Notes: a model not told the origin generated them from the sequence alone. A DNA stretch of 64,000 bases from Ramlibacter agri (GCF_012927085.1 NZ_JABBFX010000001.1:310001-374000); one strand, 5' to 3'. Positions 49,157 through 57,707 are shown, numbered from the stretch's first letter. Numbers and translations are program-made.

Positions 49157-50611
49157 TCAGAACGGGTAATGCCGCGGCGCGGTCTGCACCGTGATCCACC
49201 GCAGCTCGGTGAACTCGTGGATGCCGGCGCGGCCGCCGAAGCGGCCCATGCCGCTACCCTTCACCCCGCCGAAAGGCATCTGCGCTTCGTCGTGCACGGT
49301 CGGCGCATTGACATGGCAGATGCCCGAATCGATCCGGCGCGCCACGTTGAAGGCACGGGCGATGTCACGGCCGAACACGGCGGCGGACAAGCCGTACTCG
49401 CTATCGTTGGCGCAGGCGATCGCCTCTTCCACGCCGCGCACCCGGATGATGGGCTTGACCGGACCGAAGCTCTCCTCGTGGTAGATGCGCATCTGCGGCG
49501 TCACGCGGTCCAGCAAGGTCGCCGCCATCAAGGTGCTCGAAGCCTCGCCGCCGCACAACAGCTTCGCCCCCTTGGACAGCGCATCTTCCAGCAGCGCGTT
49601 GCAATGGTCGACGGTGTTCATGCCGACCACGCTGCCCAGCACCACCGGCTCCGGCTTGCGCGGGTCGCCCACCGGCAGCGCCTTGGCCTTGGCGGCGAAG
49701 CGGCGCACGAACTCGTCGGCGATCTTCTCGTCGACGATGATGCGTTCGGTGCTCATGCAGATCTGGCCGCTGTTGGCGAAGCAGCCGAAGGCCGCGGCGT
49801 TCACCGCATCGTCGATGTCCGCGTCGTCCAGGATCACCAGCGGCGCTTTGCCTCCGAGCTCCAGCACCACCGGCTTCAGGTACTTCGCGCAGGTCAGCGC
49901 GATCAGCTTGCCCACGCGCGTCGAGCCGGTGAAGTTGACGCGCCGCACCGCCGGATGCGCCACCACCGCCTCCACCACCGTGCCCGCTTCCTGCGGCGCA
50001 TTGGTGATGTAGTTGAAGACGCCCACCGGCAGTCCCGCTGCCGTGAACGCTTCGGCAATCAGCTGGTGGGTGCGCGGGCAGTTCTCGCTGCCTTTCAGAA
50101 CCACCGTGTTGCCGCAAGCCAGCGGCGTCGCGACCGCACGCACGCCCAGGATCACCGGCGCATTCCAGGGTGCGATGCCCAGCACCACGCCGGCCGGCAT
50201 GCGCACGCCCATGGCTAGTGAGCCCGGCACGTCGGACGGGATCACTTCGCCGGCGATCATCGTGGTCAGCGACGCTGCCTCGCGGATCATGCCGCCGGCC
50301 AGCATCACGTTGAAGCCGGCCCACATCGCGGTGGCACCGGTCTCGGTGGCCATCGCCTCGACGAAGGCGGGCAGCTTCGCCTCCAGCTTGTCGGCGGCCT
50401 TCAGCAGCAAGGCGCGGCGTTCGCTCGGGCCGGTTTCGCTCCAGGTGCGAAAGGCTTCCGCCGCGGCTTCGACGGCGAGCAGTGCATCGGCCGGCGATGC
50501 GGCCGGCGCGCGCGTGGCGACGCTGCCATCCAGGGGATTGCGGCGTTCGAAGGTCGCGCCGTTTTCGGCCGTGACTTGCAGGCCGTTGATCAACATGGAG
50601 AGATCGGACAT
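49157..50611 (-). CDS. NAD(P)-dependent aldehyde dehydrogenase, salicylaldehyde/vanillin-type
   Basis: 484 residues. It has the ALDH motifs LGIAPWNAPVILGVRA (Asn of the oxyanion hole), NFTGSTRVGK, the general base Glu in VLELGGKAP near 250 and the catalytic Cys in NSGQICMSTERI near 285, plus the C-terminal PFGGVKGSGMGRFGG. The MWAGFNV and SLAMGVRMPAGVV segments resemble the salicylaldehyde/vanillin dehydrogenase branch. It is the last gene of the minus-strand ABC transporter operon, so it probably oxidises an aldehyde derived from the imported substrate. Confidence 0.88.
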   Translation of the reverse strand: MSDLSMLINGLQVTAENGATFERRNPLDGSVATRAPAASPADALLAVEAAAEAFRTWSETGPSERRALLLKAADKLEAKLPAFVEAMATETGATAMWAGFNVMLAGGMIREAASLTTMIAGEVIPSDVPGSLAMGVRMPAGVVLGIAPWNAPVILGVRAVATPLACGNTVVLKGSENCPRTHQLIAEAFTAAGLPVGVFNYITNAPQEAGTVVEAVVAHPAVRRVNFTGSTRVGKLIALTCAKYLKPVVLELGGKAPLVILDDADIDDAVNAAAFGCFANSGQICMSTERIIVDEKIADEFVRRFAAKAKALPVGDPRKPEPVVLGSVVGMNTVDHCNALLEDALSKGAKLLCGGEASSTLMAATLLDRVTPQMRIYHEESFGPVKPIIRVRGVEEAIACANDSEYGLSAAVFGRDIARAFNVARRIDSGICHVNAPTVHDEAQMPFGGVKGSGMGRFGGRAGIHEFTELRWITVQTAPRHYPF

Positions 50612-50637
50612 TGCTTGCTCCTTTGCATTGCACCAGG

Positions 50638-50678
50638 CGCTGGGGTCGCTTGCTTCGCGGCGCGAACCCAGCCTACGA
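50638..50678. repeat. second copy of the CGTAGGCTGGGTT repeat, inverted
   Basis: On the minus strand TCGTAGGCTGGGTTCGCGCC...GACCCCAGCG, matching the copy at 46614. It contains the stop codon of livF (50673-50675) and fills most of the livF-aldehyde dehydrogenase gap. Confidence 0.65.
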
Positions 50679-51422
50679 CGAGGCGCCCAGATAGGCTTCG
50701 CGGATGACGCTGGAGCGCGCGAGCAGCGGCGCCGCGCCACTGGCGACCAGCGCGCCGCGCTCCATCACGTAACCGCGGTCCGCCACGGCCAGCGCCTTCT
50801 TCACGTTCTGTTCCACCATCAGCACGGTGGTGCCGGCATCGGCGATGCGGCGGGCGATGCCAAGCAGCTCGTCGACCATGCGTGGCGCCAGGCCCAGCGA
50901 GGGCTCGTCCAGCATCAAGAGACGTGGCGCACTCATCATCGCGCGCGCCACCGCCACCATCTGCTGCTCGCCACCGCTCATGGTGCCGGCGGCCTGGCGC
51001 GCGCGCTCGCGCAGCTTGGGGAAATCGCTCATCACCTGCTCGAGGCGGCGCGTCCGCTCGGCCTTGGGCACGAGCCAGCCACCGAGCTCCAGGTTCTCCA
51101 GCACCGTCATCTGCGGGAACAGCTGGCGGCCTTCGGCCACCAGCGCAACACCTGACTTCACCACTTCGTGCGTGCGCTCCGACAGCGGCTCGCCATCCAG
51201 CAGCACCTCGCCGGTGCGCGGGATCAACCCGTTCAATGCACGCAGCAAGGTCGTCTTGCCCGCGCCGTTGGGACCGAGGATCACCGTGAGCCCGGTCCGC
51301 ACTTCGAGGCCGAGATCGCGCAGCACGAGAAAAGCGCCATACCCCGCCGACAAGCCCTGCACGCGCAACTGCGCGCGCCGGCCGGCCGCGCCCAGTTCGA
51401 AGGGCTGCGCGTCGTAGTGCAT
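50673..51422 (-). CDS. livF: branched-chain-type ABC transporter ATPase LivF
   Basis: 249 residues. Complete ATPase: Walker A LGPNGAGKTTLLRAL, Q-loop VAEGRQLFPQMTV, signature MSGGEQQMVAVARAMM and Walker B LLMLDEPSLGLAP. It has an N-terminal extension of about 15 residues compared with classical LivF. Its start overlaps the stop of livG by one base. Together with LivG it powers import by LivHM; specificity is set by the binding protein at 54078. Confidence 0.94.
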   Translation of the reverse strand: MHYDAQPFELGAAGRRAQLRVQGLSAGYGAFLVLRDLGLEVRTGLTVILGPNGAGKTTLLRALNGLIPRTGEVLLDGEPLSERTHEVVKSGVALVAEGRQLFPQMTVLENLELGGWLVPKAERTRRLEQVMSDFPKLRERARQAAGTMSGGEQQMVAVARAMMSAPRLLMLDEPSLGLAPRMVDELLGIARRIADAGTTVLMVEQNVKKALAVADRGYVMERGALVASGAAPLLARSSVIREAYLGASS

Positions 51423-52195
51423 CAGCCGCCGGCCTCCGCCATCTCGTCACCGAGATACGCTTCGATCACTTCGGCGTTGCGCACGACCTCGCTGGGCAAG
51501 CCGTCGGCGATCTTGCGGCCCTGGTGCAGCACCAGCACGCGCTCCACATGCCGCAGCAGGGTGCGCACCGCATGCTCGATCCAGACCACCGTCAGTCCGA
51601 GCTCGTCGCGCAGGCGGCGGATCAGGGACGCCATCGCCTCGATCTCGCCTTCGGTCAGGCCCGCGGCCACTTCGTCCAGCAGCAGCAGGCGCGGTCGCGT
51701 GGCGAGCGCCATGCCGATCTCCAGCAGCCGCTGCTGTGAAGGCGTGATCGCGCTGGCCGGCATGGCCGCCTGCTTCTGCAGGCCGATGACACCGAGGATG
51801 CTGGCCACGTCGCGCAACGCCCAGGGTACGTCCTGCGCACGATGACGACGTCCCGCGAACTGCAAGCCGAAGTTCACGTTGCTCGCCACCGTCATGTCCG
51901 CAAACACGCGTGGCGTCTGGAAGGTACGTGCCAGTCCATGCTGCGCGAAGCGATGCGGGCCCTGCCCCGTCAGGTCCTCGCCCTCCAGGAGCAGGCGGCC
52001 CGAGGTCGGCGCCAGCACGCCCGACACCGCGTTGAAGAAGGTCGTCTTGCCGGCGCCGTTGGGCCCGATGATGCCCACCAGCTCGCCCACCTCCAGCGTT
52101 GCACTGACGGCATCGACCGCGGTCAGCCCACCGAATCGCACGGTGAGCTCGCGGGCTTCCAGCAAGGGCGGGCGATCAGGCACGGCGTCCTCCAC
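51422..52195 (-). CDS. livG: branched-chain-type ABC transporter ATPase LivG
   Basis: 257 residues. Walker A IGPNGAGKTTFFNAV, Q-loop RTFQTPRVFADMTV and Walker B LLLLDEVAAGLT are clear. The signature motif reads ITPSQQRLLEIG where most LivG proteins have (L/A)-x-(Y/G)-G-Q-Q-R-x-L-E-I-A, so the glycine of the LSGGQ loop is replaced by serine. Walker B is followed by Val-Ala (DEVAAG) rather than the common DEPAAG. Its start lies inside the 3' end of livM (20-base overlap). Confidence 0.92.
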   Translation of the reverse strand: MEDAVPDRPPLLEARELTVRFGGLTAVDAVSATLEVGELVGIIGPNGAGKTTFFNAVSGVLAPTSGRLLLEGEDLTGQGPHRFAQHGLARTFQTPRVFADMTVASNVNFGLQFAGRRHRAQDVPWALRDVASILGVIGLQKQAAMPASAITPSQQRLLEIGMALATRPRLLLLDEVAAGLTEGEIEAMASLIRRLRDELGLTVVWIEHAVRTLLRHVERVLVLHQGRKIADGLPSEVVRNAEVIEAYLGDEMAEAGG

Positions 52196-53126
52196 GCAAT
52201 GAACCCCACCAGCCGCGCAGCATCTCCCAACGGAGCGATGCCAGCCCGCCTGGCAGGTACAGCACAGACAGGATCAGCAACAGGCCCAGCGCCATCATGT
52301 AGATCTGCGGCGCCTGCAGCCGCAAGGTCTCGGCCAGCACGCTGAACACGATGGCGGCAATCAGCGGACCCCACAGCGTGAGCGCTCCGCCGATCAGCGC
52401 GATCAGCACGGTCTGGAACCCGATGAAGGGGTTGAACACGGTCGGCGGATCGATGTAGGTCCAGCGCGTCGACATCGCCGCGCCCACCGCGCCCGCGAAA
52501 GCAGCGGTCAGCGCGAAGCCCGCGGTCTTCACCCAGCGCGTGTTCACGCCCAGCGTCTGTGCGCGCTGCTCGTCGCCGCCTATGCCCGCCAGCGCCAGCC
52601 CGAAGCGCGTGCGCCGCACGACGATGGCTACCGCCACCGCGAGCACCGCCAGGCCCAGCACCGTGAGGTAGACAGTGTCCTTCTTCGGCACCACCGTCAG
52701 CACGCGGCCTACGGTACCGGTGACGCTCTTCTCGAAATAGGTCACGGCATAGCGGATCAATTCGGTCATGCCGAAGGTGAGCACAGCGAAGTACGTGCCG
52801 CGCAGGTGCAGCACCGCGGCGCCCATCACCGCTGCGACCAGCACGGCGACACCCGCACCCGCCGCGATGGTCGCCGCCCAACCCCACTGCGCCAGCACGA
52901 TCGCGCTGGTGTAGGCGCCGATGCCGAAGAAGGCGGAAGTCGCCAGCGAGAGATAGCGCGTGGTGCCGCAGAACAGCGCCCAGCTCGAAGACAGCGCCAC
53001 GTACATCAGGCAGCTGAGCGCCAGCGACACCAGGAATTCGCTGCCCCAGTAAGGCAAGGCCAGCGCCCAGCCGGCGAAAGCGGCCAGCACCAGCAAGTCA
53101 CGCGCGAGGAACTGCCTGGAGGTCAT
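52176..53126 (-). CDS. livM: branched-chain-type ABC transporter permease LivM
   Basis: 316 residues with about ten hydrophobic segments. The family signatures STSWALFCGTTRYLSLATSAFFGIGAY-like region near residue 45 and the cytoplasmic loop RTRFGLALAGIGGDEQRAQTLGVN near 190 that contacts the ATPases are visible. It overlaps livH by four bases and livG by 20, so translation is coupled along the operon. Confidence 0.93.
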   Translation of the reverse strand: MTSRQFLARDLLVLAAFAGWALALPYWGSEFLVSLALSCLMYVALSSSWALFCGTTRYLSLATSAFFGIGAYTSAIVLAQWGWAATIAAGAGVAVLVAAVMGAAVLHLRGTYFAVLTFGMTELIRYAVTYFEKSVTGTVGRVLTVVPKKDTVYLTVLGLAVLAVAVAIVVRRTRFGLALAGIGGDEQRAQTLGVNTRWVKTAGFALTAAFAGAVGAAMSTRWTYIDPPTVFNPFIGFQTVLIALIGGALTLWGPLIAAIVFSVLAETLRLQAPQIYMMALGLLLILSVLYLPGGLASLRWEMLRGWWGSLRGGRRA

Positions 53127-53998
53127 CGTGCAAACAGTCCCCGCGGCCGCAGCAGCAGCACCGCAATGAAGACGCCGTAGGACAGCAGCGCCTTGAGCGA
53201 AGGATTGGTGAAGTGCATGCCGATCGCTTCCACCACGCCGAGCAGCAAGCCACCTGCGAGGGCGCCGCCCATGCTGCCGAAGCCGCCCAGCGTGATGACG
53301 ATCAGCGCAGTGACCGTGTAGGGCTCGCCCATCGAAGGCGAGATCGTGTACGCCATCGACAGCAATGCGCCCGCCACGCCGGACAGGCCCAGGCCGACGC
53401 CGAACATCAGCGGGTGCAGCACGCGCATGTTGATGCCCACCAGCTGCGCGCCCGTGGGCGATTGCATCAGCGCGCGCACCGCCTTGCCCAGCAAGGTCAT
53501 GCGCAACAACAGCATCAGCCCCAGGCCGAACACGAGGGCCAGGCCGAACACCAGCAGCTTGTTGGCCGCGAATTGCGCGCCGCCGAAGGCCACCGGATTC
53601 GTCAGGTAGTCGTAGCCGCGCAGGTCACCGCCCCAGGCCCAGGACACGAGGTTCTGCACCAGGAACAGCAGGCCGAAGGCCACCATGAGCCCGCGCGCCT
53701 CGAACACGTCGAGGTTGGGCGAGGTCTCGGCAAGACGGCGGAAACACAGGCGATGGATCACCAGGCCGGTCGCCATCAACACGACGAAGGAAACGGGGAT
53801 CATCAGCAGCGGCGAGACGCCGAAGCTGGCCTGCGCCATCCAGGTGAGATAGGCGCCCACCATCAGGAACTCGCCGTGCGCGATGTTCAGGATGCGCATC
53901 AACCCGTACTGCAGGTTGAGGCCCAGCGCCACCAGGGCATAGATGCCGCCGGTGAGCAAGCCGGAGGCGATGAGTTCGGTCCAGGCGCCGAGGGACAT
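53123..53998 (-). CDS. livH: branched-chain-type ABC transporter permease LivH
   Basis: 291 residues from ATG 53998 (MSLGAWTEL). A longer frame begins with GTG at 54019, inside a 34-bp palindrome, and is less likely. The protein shows ASGLLTGGIYALVALGLNLQYG at the N-terminus, NIAHGEFLMVGAYL near 45 and the ATPase-contact loop GKAVRALMQSPTGAQLVGIN near 190, all LivH hallmarks. First permease gene after the binding protein, separated from it by the hairpin. Confidence 0.93.
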   Translation of the reverse strand: MSLGAWTELIASGLLTGGIYALVALGLNLQYGLMRILNIAHGEFLMVGAYLTWMAQASFGVSPLLMIPVSFVVLMATGLVIHRLCFRRLAETSPNLDVFEARGLMVAFGLLFLVQNLVSWAWGGDLRGYDYLTNPVAFGGAQFAANKLLVFGLALVFGLGLMLLLRMTLLGKAVRALMQSPTGAQLVGINMRVLHPLMFGVGLGLSGVAGALLSMAYTISPSMGEPYTVTALIVITLGGFGSMGGALAGGLLLGVVEAIGMHFTNPSLKALLSYGVFIAVLLLRPRGLFAR

Positions 53999-54010
53999 GG
54001 TGATAAAGAG

Positions 54011-54044
54011 GGTTGTCACCCCGGGCAGGCCCGGGATGACAACC
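54011..54044. repeat. 34-bp near-perfect palindrome between binding-protein gene and livH
   Basis: GGTTGTCA...TGACAACC outer arms and CCCGGGC...GCCCGGG inner arms; only one internal position pair is mismatched. In the mRNA it would be a very stable hairpin between the binding-protein gene and livH. Its TGTCATCCCGGG core resembles the repeats at 60637 and 61823. Confidence 0.8.
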
Positions 54045-54077
54045 GAACGACTTCCCTTCCCCTTCTTCCCTCTCTTG

Positions 54078-55283
54078 TTATTTCCAGGCCGCCTTGGCCG
54101 GCTCCAGCTTCGCCGTCGCCACGCTGGTGGGCCAGACCACTTCGAACTCGCCCTTCTGCCATTGCGACACGGTGCCGGGCGTCGAGGTGTTTTCGCTGCC
54201 GGTGAACTTGATGTCGCCGACGATGGTCTTGTGGTTGGTCTTCTGCACGTAGTCGCGCATCGCCTTGCGGTCCAGGCCCACGGTCTTGCAGGCGTTGGTC
54301 ATGATCTCCAGGCCGGCCCAGCAATGGCCGCTGGCCCAGCGGTCCGGCTCCTTGCCGAACTTCTTCACGTGCGCATCGAAGTAGGCCTTGGCGCCCGGGC
54401 TCGTCTTGCTGTTCCACGAGCCCATGCCCAGCACGCCCTCGGCGCCGGCCGGCGTCATCACTTCCTTGTACAACTGGAAGGCCGTGCCCACCGAGGCGTA
54501 GAAGAACTTCGGGTTGAAGCCCACTTCCTTGCTCTGCTTGGAAGCAAGGATGGTGTCCGGCGGATAGGTGATGCCGATGAAGGCATCGGGGTTCTGCTCC
54601 TTCATGCCGCGCAGCACCGGCGACAGGTCCTTCACGCCCAGCGGATAGCTTTTGCGATCGGTCACCTGCAGGCTGGTCTTCTTCAGCGCGGCGTTCAACG
54701 CGGCGAAGTTCTCCAGCCCGAACAGGTCGTCCATGTAGACGATCGCCACCGACTTCGCGCCATTGGCCACCAGCAGGTCGACCAGCGCGCCCATCATGCG
54801 ATCGGGCTGCTGCAGCAGCGAGAAGAAGTAGGGCAGGTTCATGTCGATCAGCTTGCGCGACAGCGCCGTCGGCGCCAGCATCGGGTAGCCGTAGCGCGTG
54901 GCCAGCGGCGCCAGCGCGAAGTTGGCGTTGCTGCCCCAGGGCGGCAGGATCAGGTCGACCTTGTCGCTGCCCATCAGCTTCTCGTAGCTGCGCACCACCG
55001 TCTCGACTTCGCTGCGGTCGTCGGAGCTCACGAGCTCGATCTTGCGCTTCGCGCCCTTCACGTCCAGGCCGCCGGCGGCGTTCTGCTGCTCCGCCCAGAG
55101 GATGTAGTTGGGTTCCTGGCTCACCTGCGCGCCGCCGGTCCAGGGGCCGGTGCGCGACATCGTGTAGCCGACCCGCACCGGCGCCGATTGCGCCAGCAGG
55201 CCAGGCGCCACCGAGGCGCCAGCCACGGCGGCGGCGCCCTGGATGAAGCGGCGGCGGGGGATGGTGGGAATGCGTTGCGCCAT
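54078..55283 (-). CDS. ABC transporter substrate-binding protein, branched-chain amino acid type
   Basis: 401 residues. A Tat-type signal (PRRRFIQGAAAVAGASVAPGLLAQ) precedes a type I periplasmic-binding fold: VRVGYTMSRTGPWTGGAQV, IELVSSDDRSEVETVVRSYEKL and VDLILPPWGSNANFALAPL are typical of the amide/urea and aromatic-acid binding LivK-like group. ATG 55283 is fixed by AGAGGAGACAAGC upstream. It starts the livHMGF-aldehyde dehydrogenase operon and is divergent from an AraC regulator. The ligand is not known; context suggests an organic compound that yields an aldehyde. Confidence 0.92.
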   Translation of the reverse strand: MAQRIPTIPRRRFIQGAAAVAGASVAPGLLAQSAPVRVGYTMSRTGPWTGGAQVSQEPNYILWAEQQNAAGGLDVKGAKRKIELVSSDDRSEVETVVRSYEKLMGSDKVDLILPPWGSNANFALAPLATRYGYPMLAPTALSRKLIDMNLPYFFSLLQQPDRMMGALVDLLVANGAKSVAIVYMDDLFGLENFAALNAALKKTSLQVTDRKSYPLGVKDLSPVLRGMKEQNPDAFIGITYPPDTILASKQSKEVGFNPKFFYASVGTAFQLYKEVMTPAGAEGVLGMGSWNSKTSPGAKAYFDAHVKKFGKEPDRWASGHCWAGLEIMTNACKTVGLDRKAMRDYVQKTNHKTIVGDIKFTGSENTSTPGTVSQWQKGEFEVVWPTSVATAKLEPAKAAWK

Positions 55284-55387
55284 GCTTGTCTCCTCTGCGG
55301 GGATCAGGTGCCGCATGCTAGGAAGCCCACGGCCGCGCTGCTTTGCTCTCCGCGCAGAAGCGCTTGCCTGCGTGTGCACGACGAACC

Positions 55388-55397
55388 GGGTTAACCC
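55388..55397. promoter_or_regulatory. 10-bp palindrome in the divergent island promoter
   Basis: GGGTTAACCC lies 48 bases before the AraC start and 105 before the binding-protein start, in the only intergenic region that can drive both arms. It is a plausible regulator or polymerase site, but short. Confidence 0.35.
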
Positions 55398-55435
55398 TTA
55401 GGCATTCATCAGCTGGGCCGCGCCACAGTGCTGGC

Positions 55436-56377
55436 ATGGCGCAATCCACCCTCCTCAGCACCGACGTGGTCGCGCCGCGTGACCGCGCGCCGCAGTGGGC
55501 CGAATGGATCTCGCGCCACTTCTGCGGCCTGCAGTCGGACCTGTACGGCGACGTCGATTTCGACGGCCAGATCGTGTCCTCGCAAGCCGGCGACGTCATC
55601 CTCACGCGGCTCGAAGCCAACCGCCATCGCGTGCTGCGCACTGCCTCGATGGTCCGCACCAGCGACGTCGCCTACCTGAAGATCGTCGCGCCTTGGCGCG
55701 GCAGCGCGGTCGTGCAGCAGCAGGGCCGGCAAGCGTGCGCGCAAGATGGCGCATGGGTCATCTACGACACGACCGGCACCTACGAGATCGGCAACCCGGA
55801 GCGCAGCGACCACCTGATCGTGATGGTGCCCAAGGAAGGCATCCTGGAGCGCGGGCAGCGCTTCGACGGCGTGATGGCGCGGCGTCTCGGCGCGAACGGC
55901 ATCTCGCGCGTGGCGCTCGAGACCATGCGCAACACCTACCTGGAGCTGCCCAACATGAGCGGCGCTGCAGCGGCGGGCGCCGGCGAACTGATCAAGCAGC
56001 TGGTGCGGCTGTCGCTGATGGAGCTGTCGGGGCAGGACACGGCGCTGACACAGCGCGAGGCCTTGCGCGATCGCATCCGCGGCTACGTGCAGCAGCACCT
56101 GCGCGACCCACAGCTGTCCGCCGATGCCATCGCCCGCGCGCTGCATTGCAGCCGCCGCCACCTGTACAACGCCTTCAGCGGCGAAGGCGAATCCATCGCC
56201 GCCTACATCCAGCGCCTGCGCCTGCAGGCCTGCATCCGCGACCTGCAACAGGCCGGGCCGCATGCGCGGCCCATCACCGACATCGCGCTGTCCTGGGGCT
56301 TCGGCAATCCGTCCCACTTCAGCCGCGTGTTCCGCGACCACACGGGCATGAGCCCTTCCGAATTCAGAAGCTCCTGA
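55436..56377 (+). CDS. AraC-family transcriptional regulator
   Basis: 313 residues. The N-terminal domain (RDRAPQWAEWISRHFCGLQSDLYG...) is of the AraC_binding_2 type found in FeaR/NitR-like activators, and the C-terminal double HTH contains DPQLSADAIARALHCSRRHLYNAF and PITDIALSWGFGNPSHFSRVFRDHTGMSPSEFR. ATG 55436 gives the family N-terminus; an ATG at 55343 is less likely. Its stop shares one base with the start of the HD-domain gene. It probably activates both arms of the island in response to the imported substrate. Confidence 0.92.
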   Translation: MAQSTLLSTDVVAPRDRAPQWAEWISRHFCGLQSDLYGDVDFDGQIVSSQAGDVILTRLEANRHRVLRTASMVRTSDVAYLKIVAPWRGSAVVQQQGRQACAQDGAWVIYDTTGTYEIGNPERSDHLIVMVPKEGILERGQRFDGVMARRLGANGISRVALETMRNTYLELPNMSGAAAAGAGELIKQLVRLSLMELSGQDTALTQREALRDRIRGYVQQHLRDPQLSADAIARALHCSRRHLYNAFSGEGESIAAYIQRLRLQACIRDLQQAGPHARPITDIALSWGFGNPSHFSRVFRDHTGMSPSEFRSS

Positions 56378-56952
56378 TGAACCAACACGCGAACTTCACC
56401 CGCATGCAGGACAGCACGGCGGCGGACTGGCAAGCCATTACCGGCGAATTCATGCCTTTCGCGCAGGCGCTGCCGGACCGCGTGGTCCAGCACCTGCAGC
56501 TGCTGCAAGGCGACTACGGCGGCTTTCCCGTCGACCGCTACACGCATTCGCTGCAGACCGCCACGCGCGCGCTGCGCGATGGCCGCGACGAGGAGTACGT
56601 CGTCTGCGCGCTGCTGCACGACATCGGCGACACGCTCGGCGCGTTCAACCATCCCGATATCGCCGCGGCCATCGTCAAGCCTTTCGCCAGCGAGGCCAAC
56701 CACTGGATGGTGCAGCAGCACGGCATCTTCCAGGGCCACTACTTCTTCCACCACATCGGGCTGGACCGTAACCTGCGCGACCGCTTCCGCGAGCATCCTC
56801 ACTACACTCGCACCGAGGAGTTCTGCGCGCTGTACGACAACCCGGCGTTCGACCCGCGGGCCGAGACCCTGCCGATCGAGGAATTCCTGCCCATGCTGCG
56901 GCGGGTGATGGCGCAGCCGCGCAACTCGATCTACCTCAAGGAGGGGTCATGA
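56377..56952 (+). CDS. HD-domain protein, candidate diiron oxygenase (PhnZ/MIOX-like)
   Basis: 191 residues. Ligand residues in order: His57 (YTHSLQTA), His81-Asp82 (LLHDIGD), His92 (FNHPDIAA), His115 (MVQQHGIFQGHYF) and Asp154 (ALYDNPAFDP). This 4-His/2-Asp set, with 24 residues between the first His and the HD pair and 23 between the third and fourth His, follows PhnZ and myo-inositol oxygenase, mixed-valent diiron oxygenases, rather than simple HD phosphohydrolases. It overlaps the AraC and aldolase genes, so all three are co-translated. Function as an oxygenase that cleaves a C-C or C-P bond is inference. Confidence 0.75.
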   Translation: MNQHANFTRMQDSTAADWQAITGEFMPFAQALPDRVVQHLQLLQGDYGGFPVDRYTHSLQTATRALRDGRDEEYVVCALLHDIGDTLGAFNHPDIAAAIVKPFASEANHWMVQQHGIFQGHYFFHHIGLDRNLRDRFREHPHYTRTEEFCALYDNPAFDPRAETLPIEEFLPMLRRVMAQPRNSIYLKEGS

Positions 56953-57707
56953 ACATCGCATCGTTGAAGGAAGTCGTCAGCGCCGAGGAATGGCAGCTGC
57001 GCGTGGACCTCGCCGCCGCCTACCGGCTGGTGGCGCTCTATGGCTGGAGCGACCTCGTCTTCACGCACATCAGCGCGCGCATCCCGGGACCCGAGCATCA
57101 CTTCCTGATCAATCCCTACGGCCTGATGTTCGACGAGATCACCGCGTCCTCGCTGGTGAAGGTCGACCAGGCCTGCAACAAGATCATCGACTCGCCCTTC
57201 CCGGTGAACCCCGCGGGCTTCGTCATCCACAGCTGCATCCACGACGGCCGGCCGGACGTGGGCTGCGTGCTGCACACGCACAGCCGCGCCGGCGTCGCTG
57301 TCAGTGCTCAGAAGAAAGGCGTGTTGCCGATCAGCCAGCAAAGTACCTTCGTGCTGGCTTCGCTGGGCGTGCATGATTACGAAGGCGTGGCGCTGCGCGA
57401 CGAAGAGAAGCCGCGGCTGCAGCGCGACCTGGGCGACAAGAACTTCCTGCTGCTGCGCAACCACGGCCTGCTGACCGTGGGGCCCAGCGTGGCCGATGCC
57501 TGGCTGTCGATGTACACCTTCGAGAACACCTGCCGCATCCAGATCGATGCGCAGGCCGGCGGCGGCGAACTGGTGGAAGTCGACGCGCGCATCATGCAAG
57601 GCATGGGCGAGGTGCTGAAGGCCGTCACCAAGGGCCAGGGCGCGAACATCGCGTGGCCGGCGCTGCTACGTCGGCTGGACAAGCTGGATCCTTCGTACAA
57701 GACGTAA
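56949..57707 (+). CDS. class II aldolase/adducin-family protein
   Basis: 252 residues. The metal-binding His pair is in HDGRPDVGCVLHTHSRAGVAVS and the third His in LRNHGLLTVGPS; LINPYGLMFDEITASSLVKVD is the conserved N-terminal loop. Similar in organisation to, but clearly diverged from, the aldolase at 28251. Its start overlaps the stop of the HD-domain gene (ATGA). In this operon it could cleave or decarboxylate the oxygenase product, with the aldehyde dehydrogenase of the divergent arm finishing the job; this is inference. Confidence 0.9.
   Translation: MNIASLKEVVSAEEWQLRVDLAAAYRLVALYGWSDLVFTHISARIPGPEHHFLINPYGLMFDEITASSLVKVDQACNKIIDSPFPVNPAGFVIHSCIHDGRPDVGCVLHTHSRAGVAVSAQKKGVLPISQQSTFVLASLGVHDYEGVALRDEEKPRLQRDLGDKNFLLLRNHGLLTVGPSVADAWLSMYTFENTCRIQIDAQAGGGELVEVDARIMQGMGEVLKAVTKGQGANIAWPALLRRLDKLDPSYKT

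Noticed and set aside
51422..52195. Frameshift error explaining the odd LivG signature
   Set aside because: Sequence before and after ITPSQQRLLEIG stays in the correct frame and matches LivG, so it is a true substitution.
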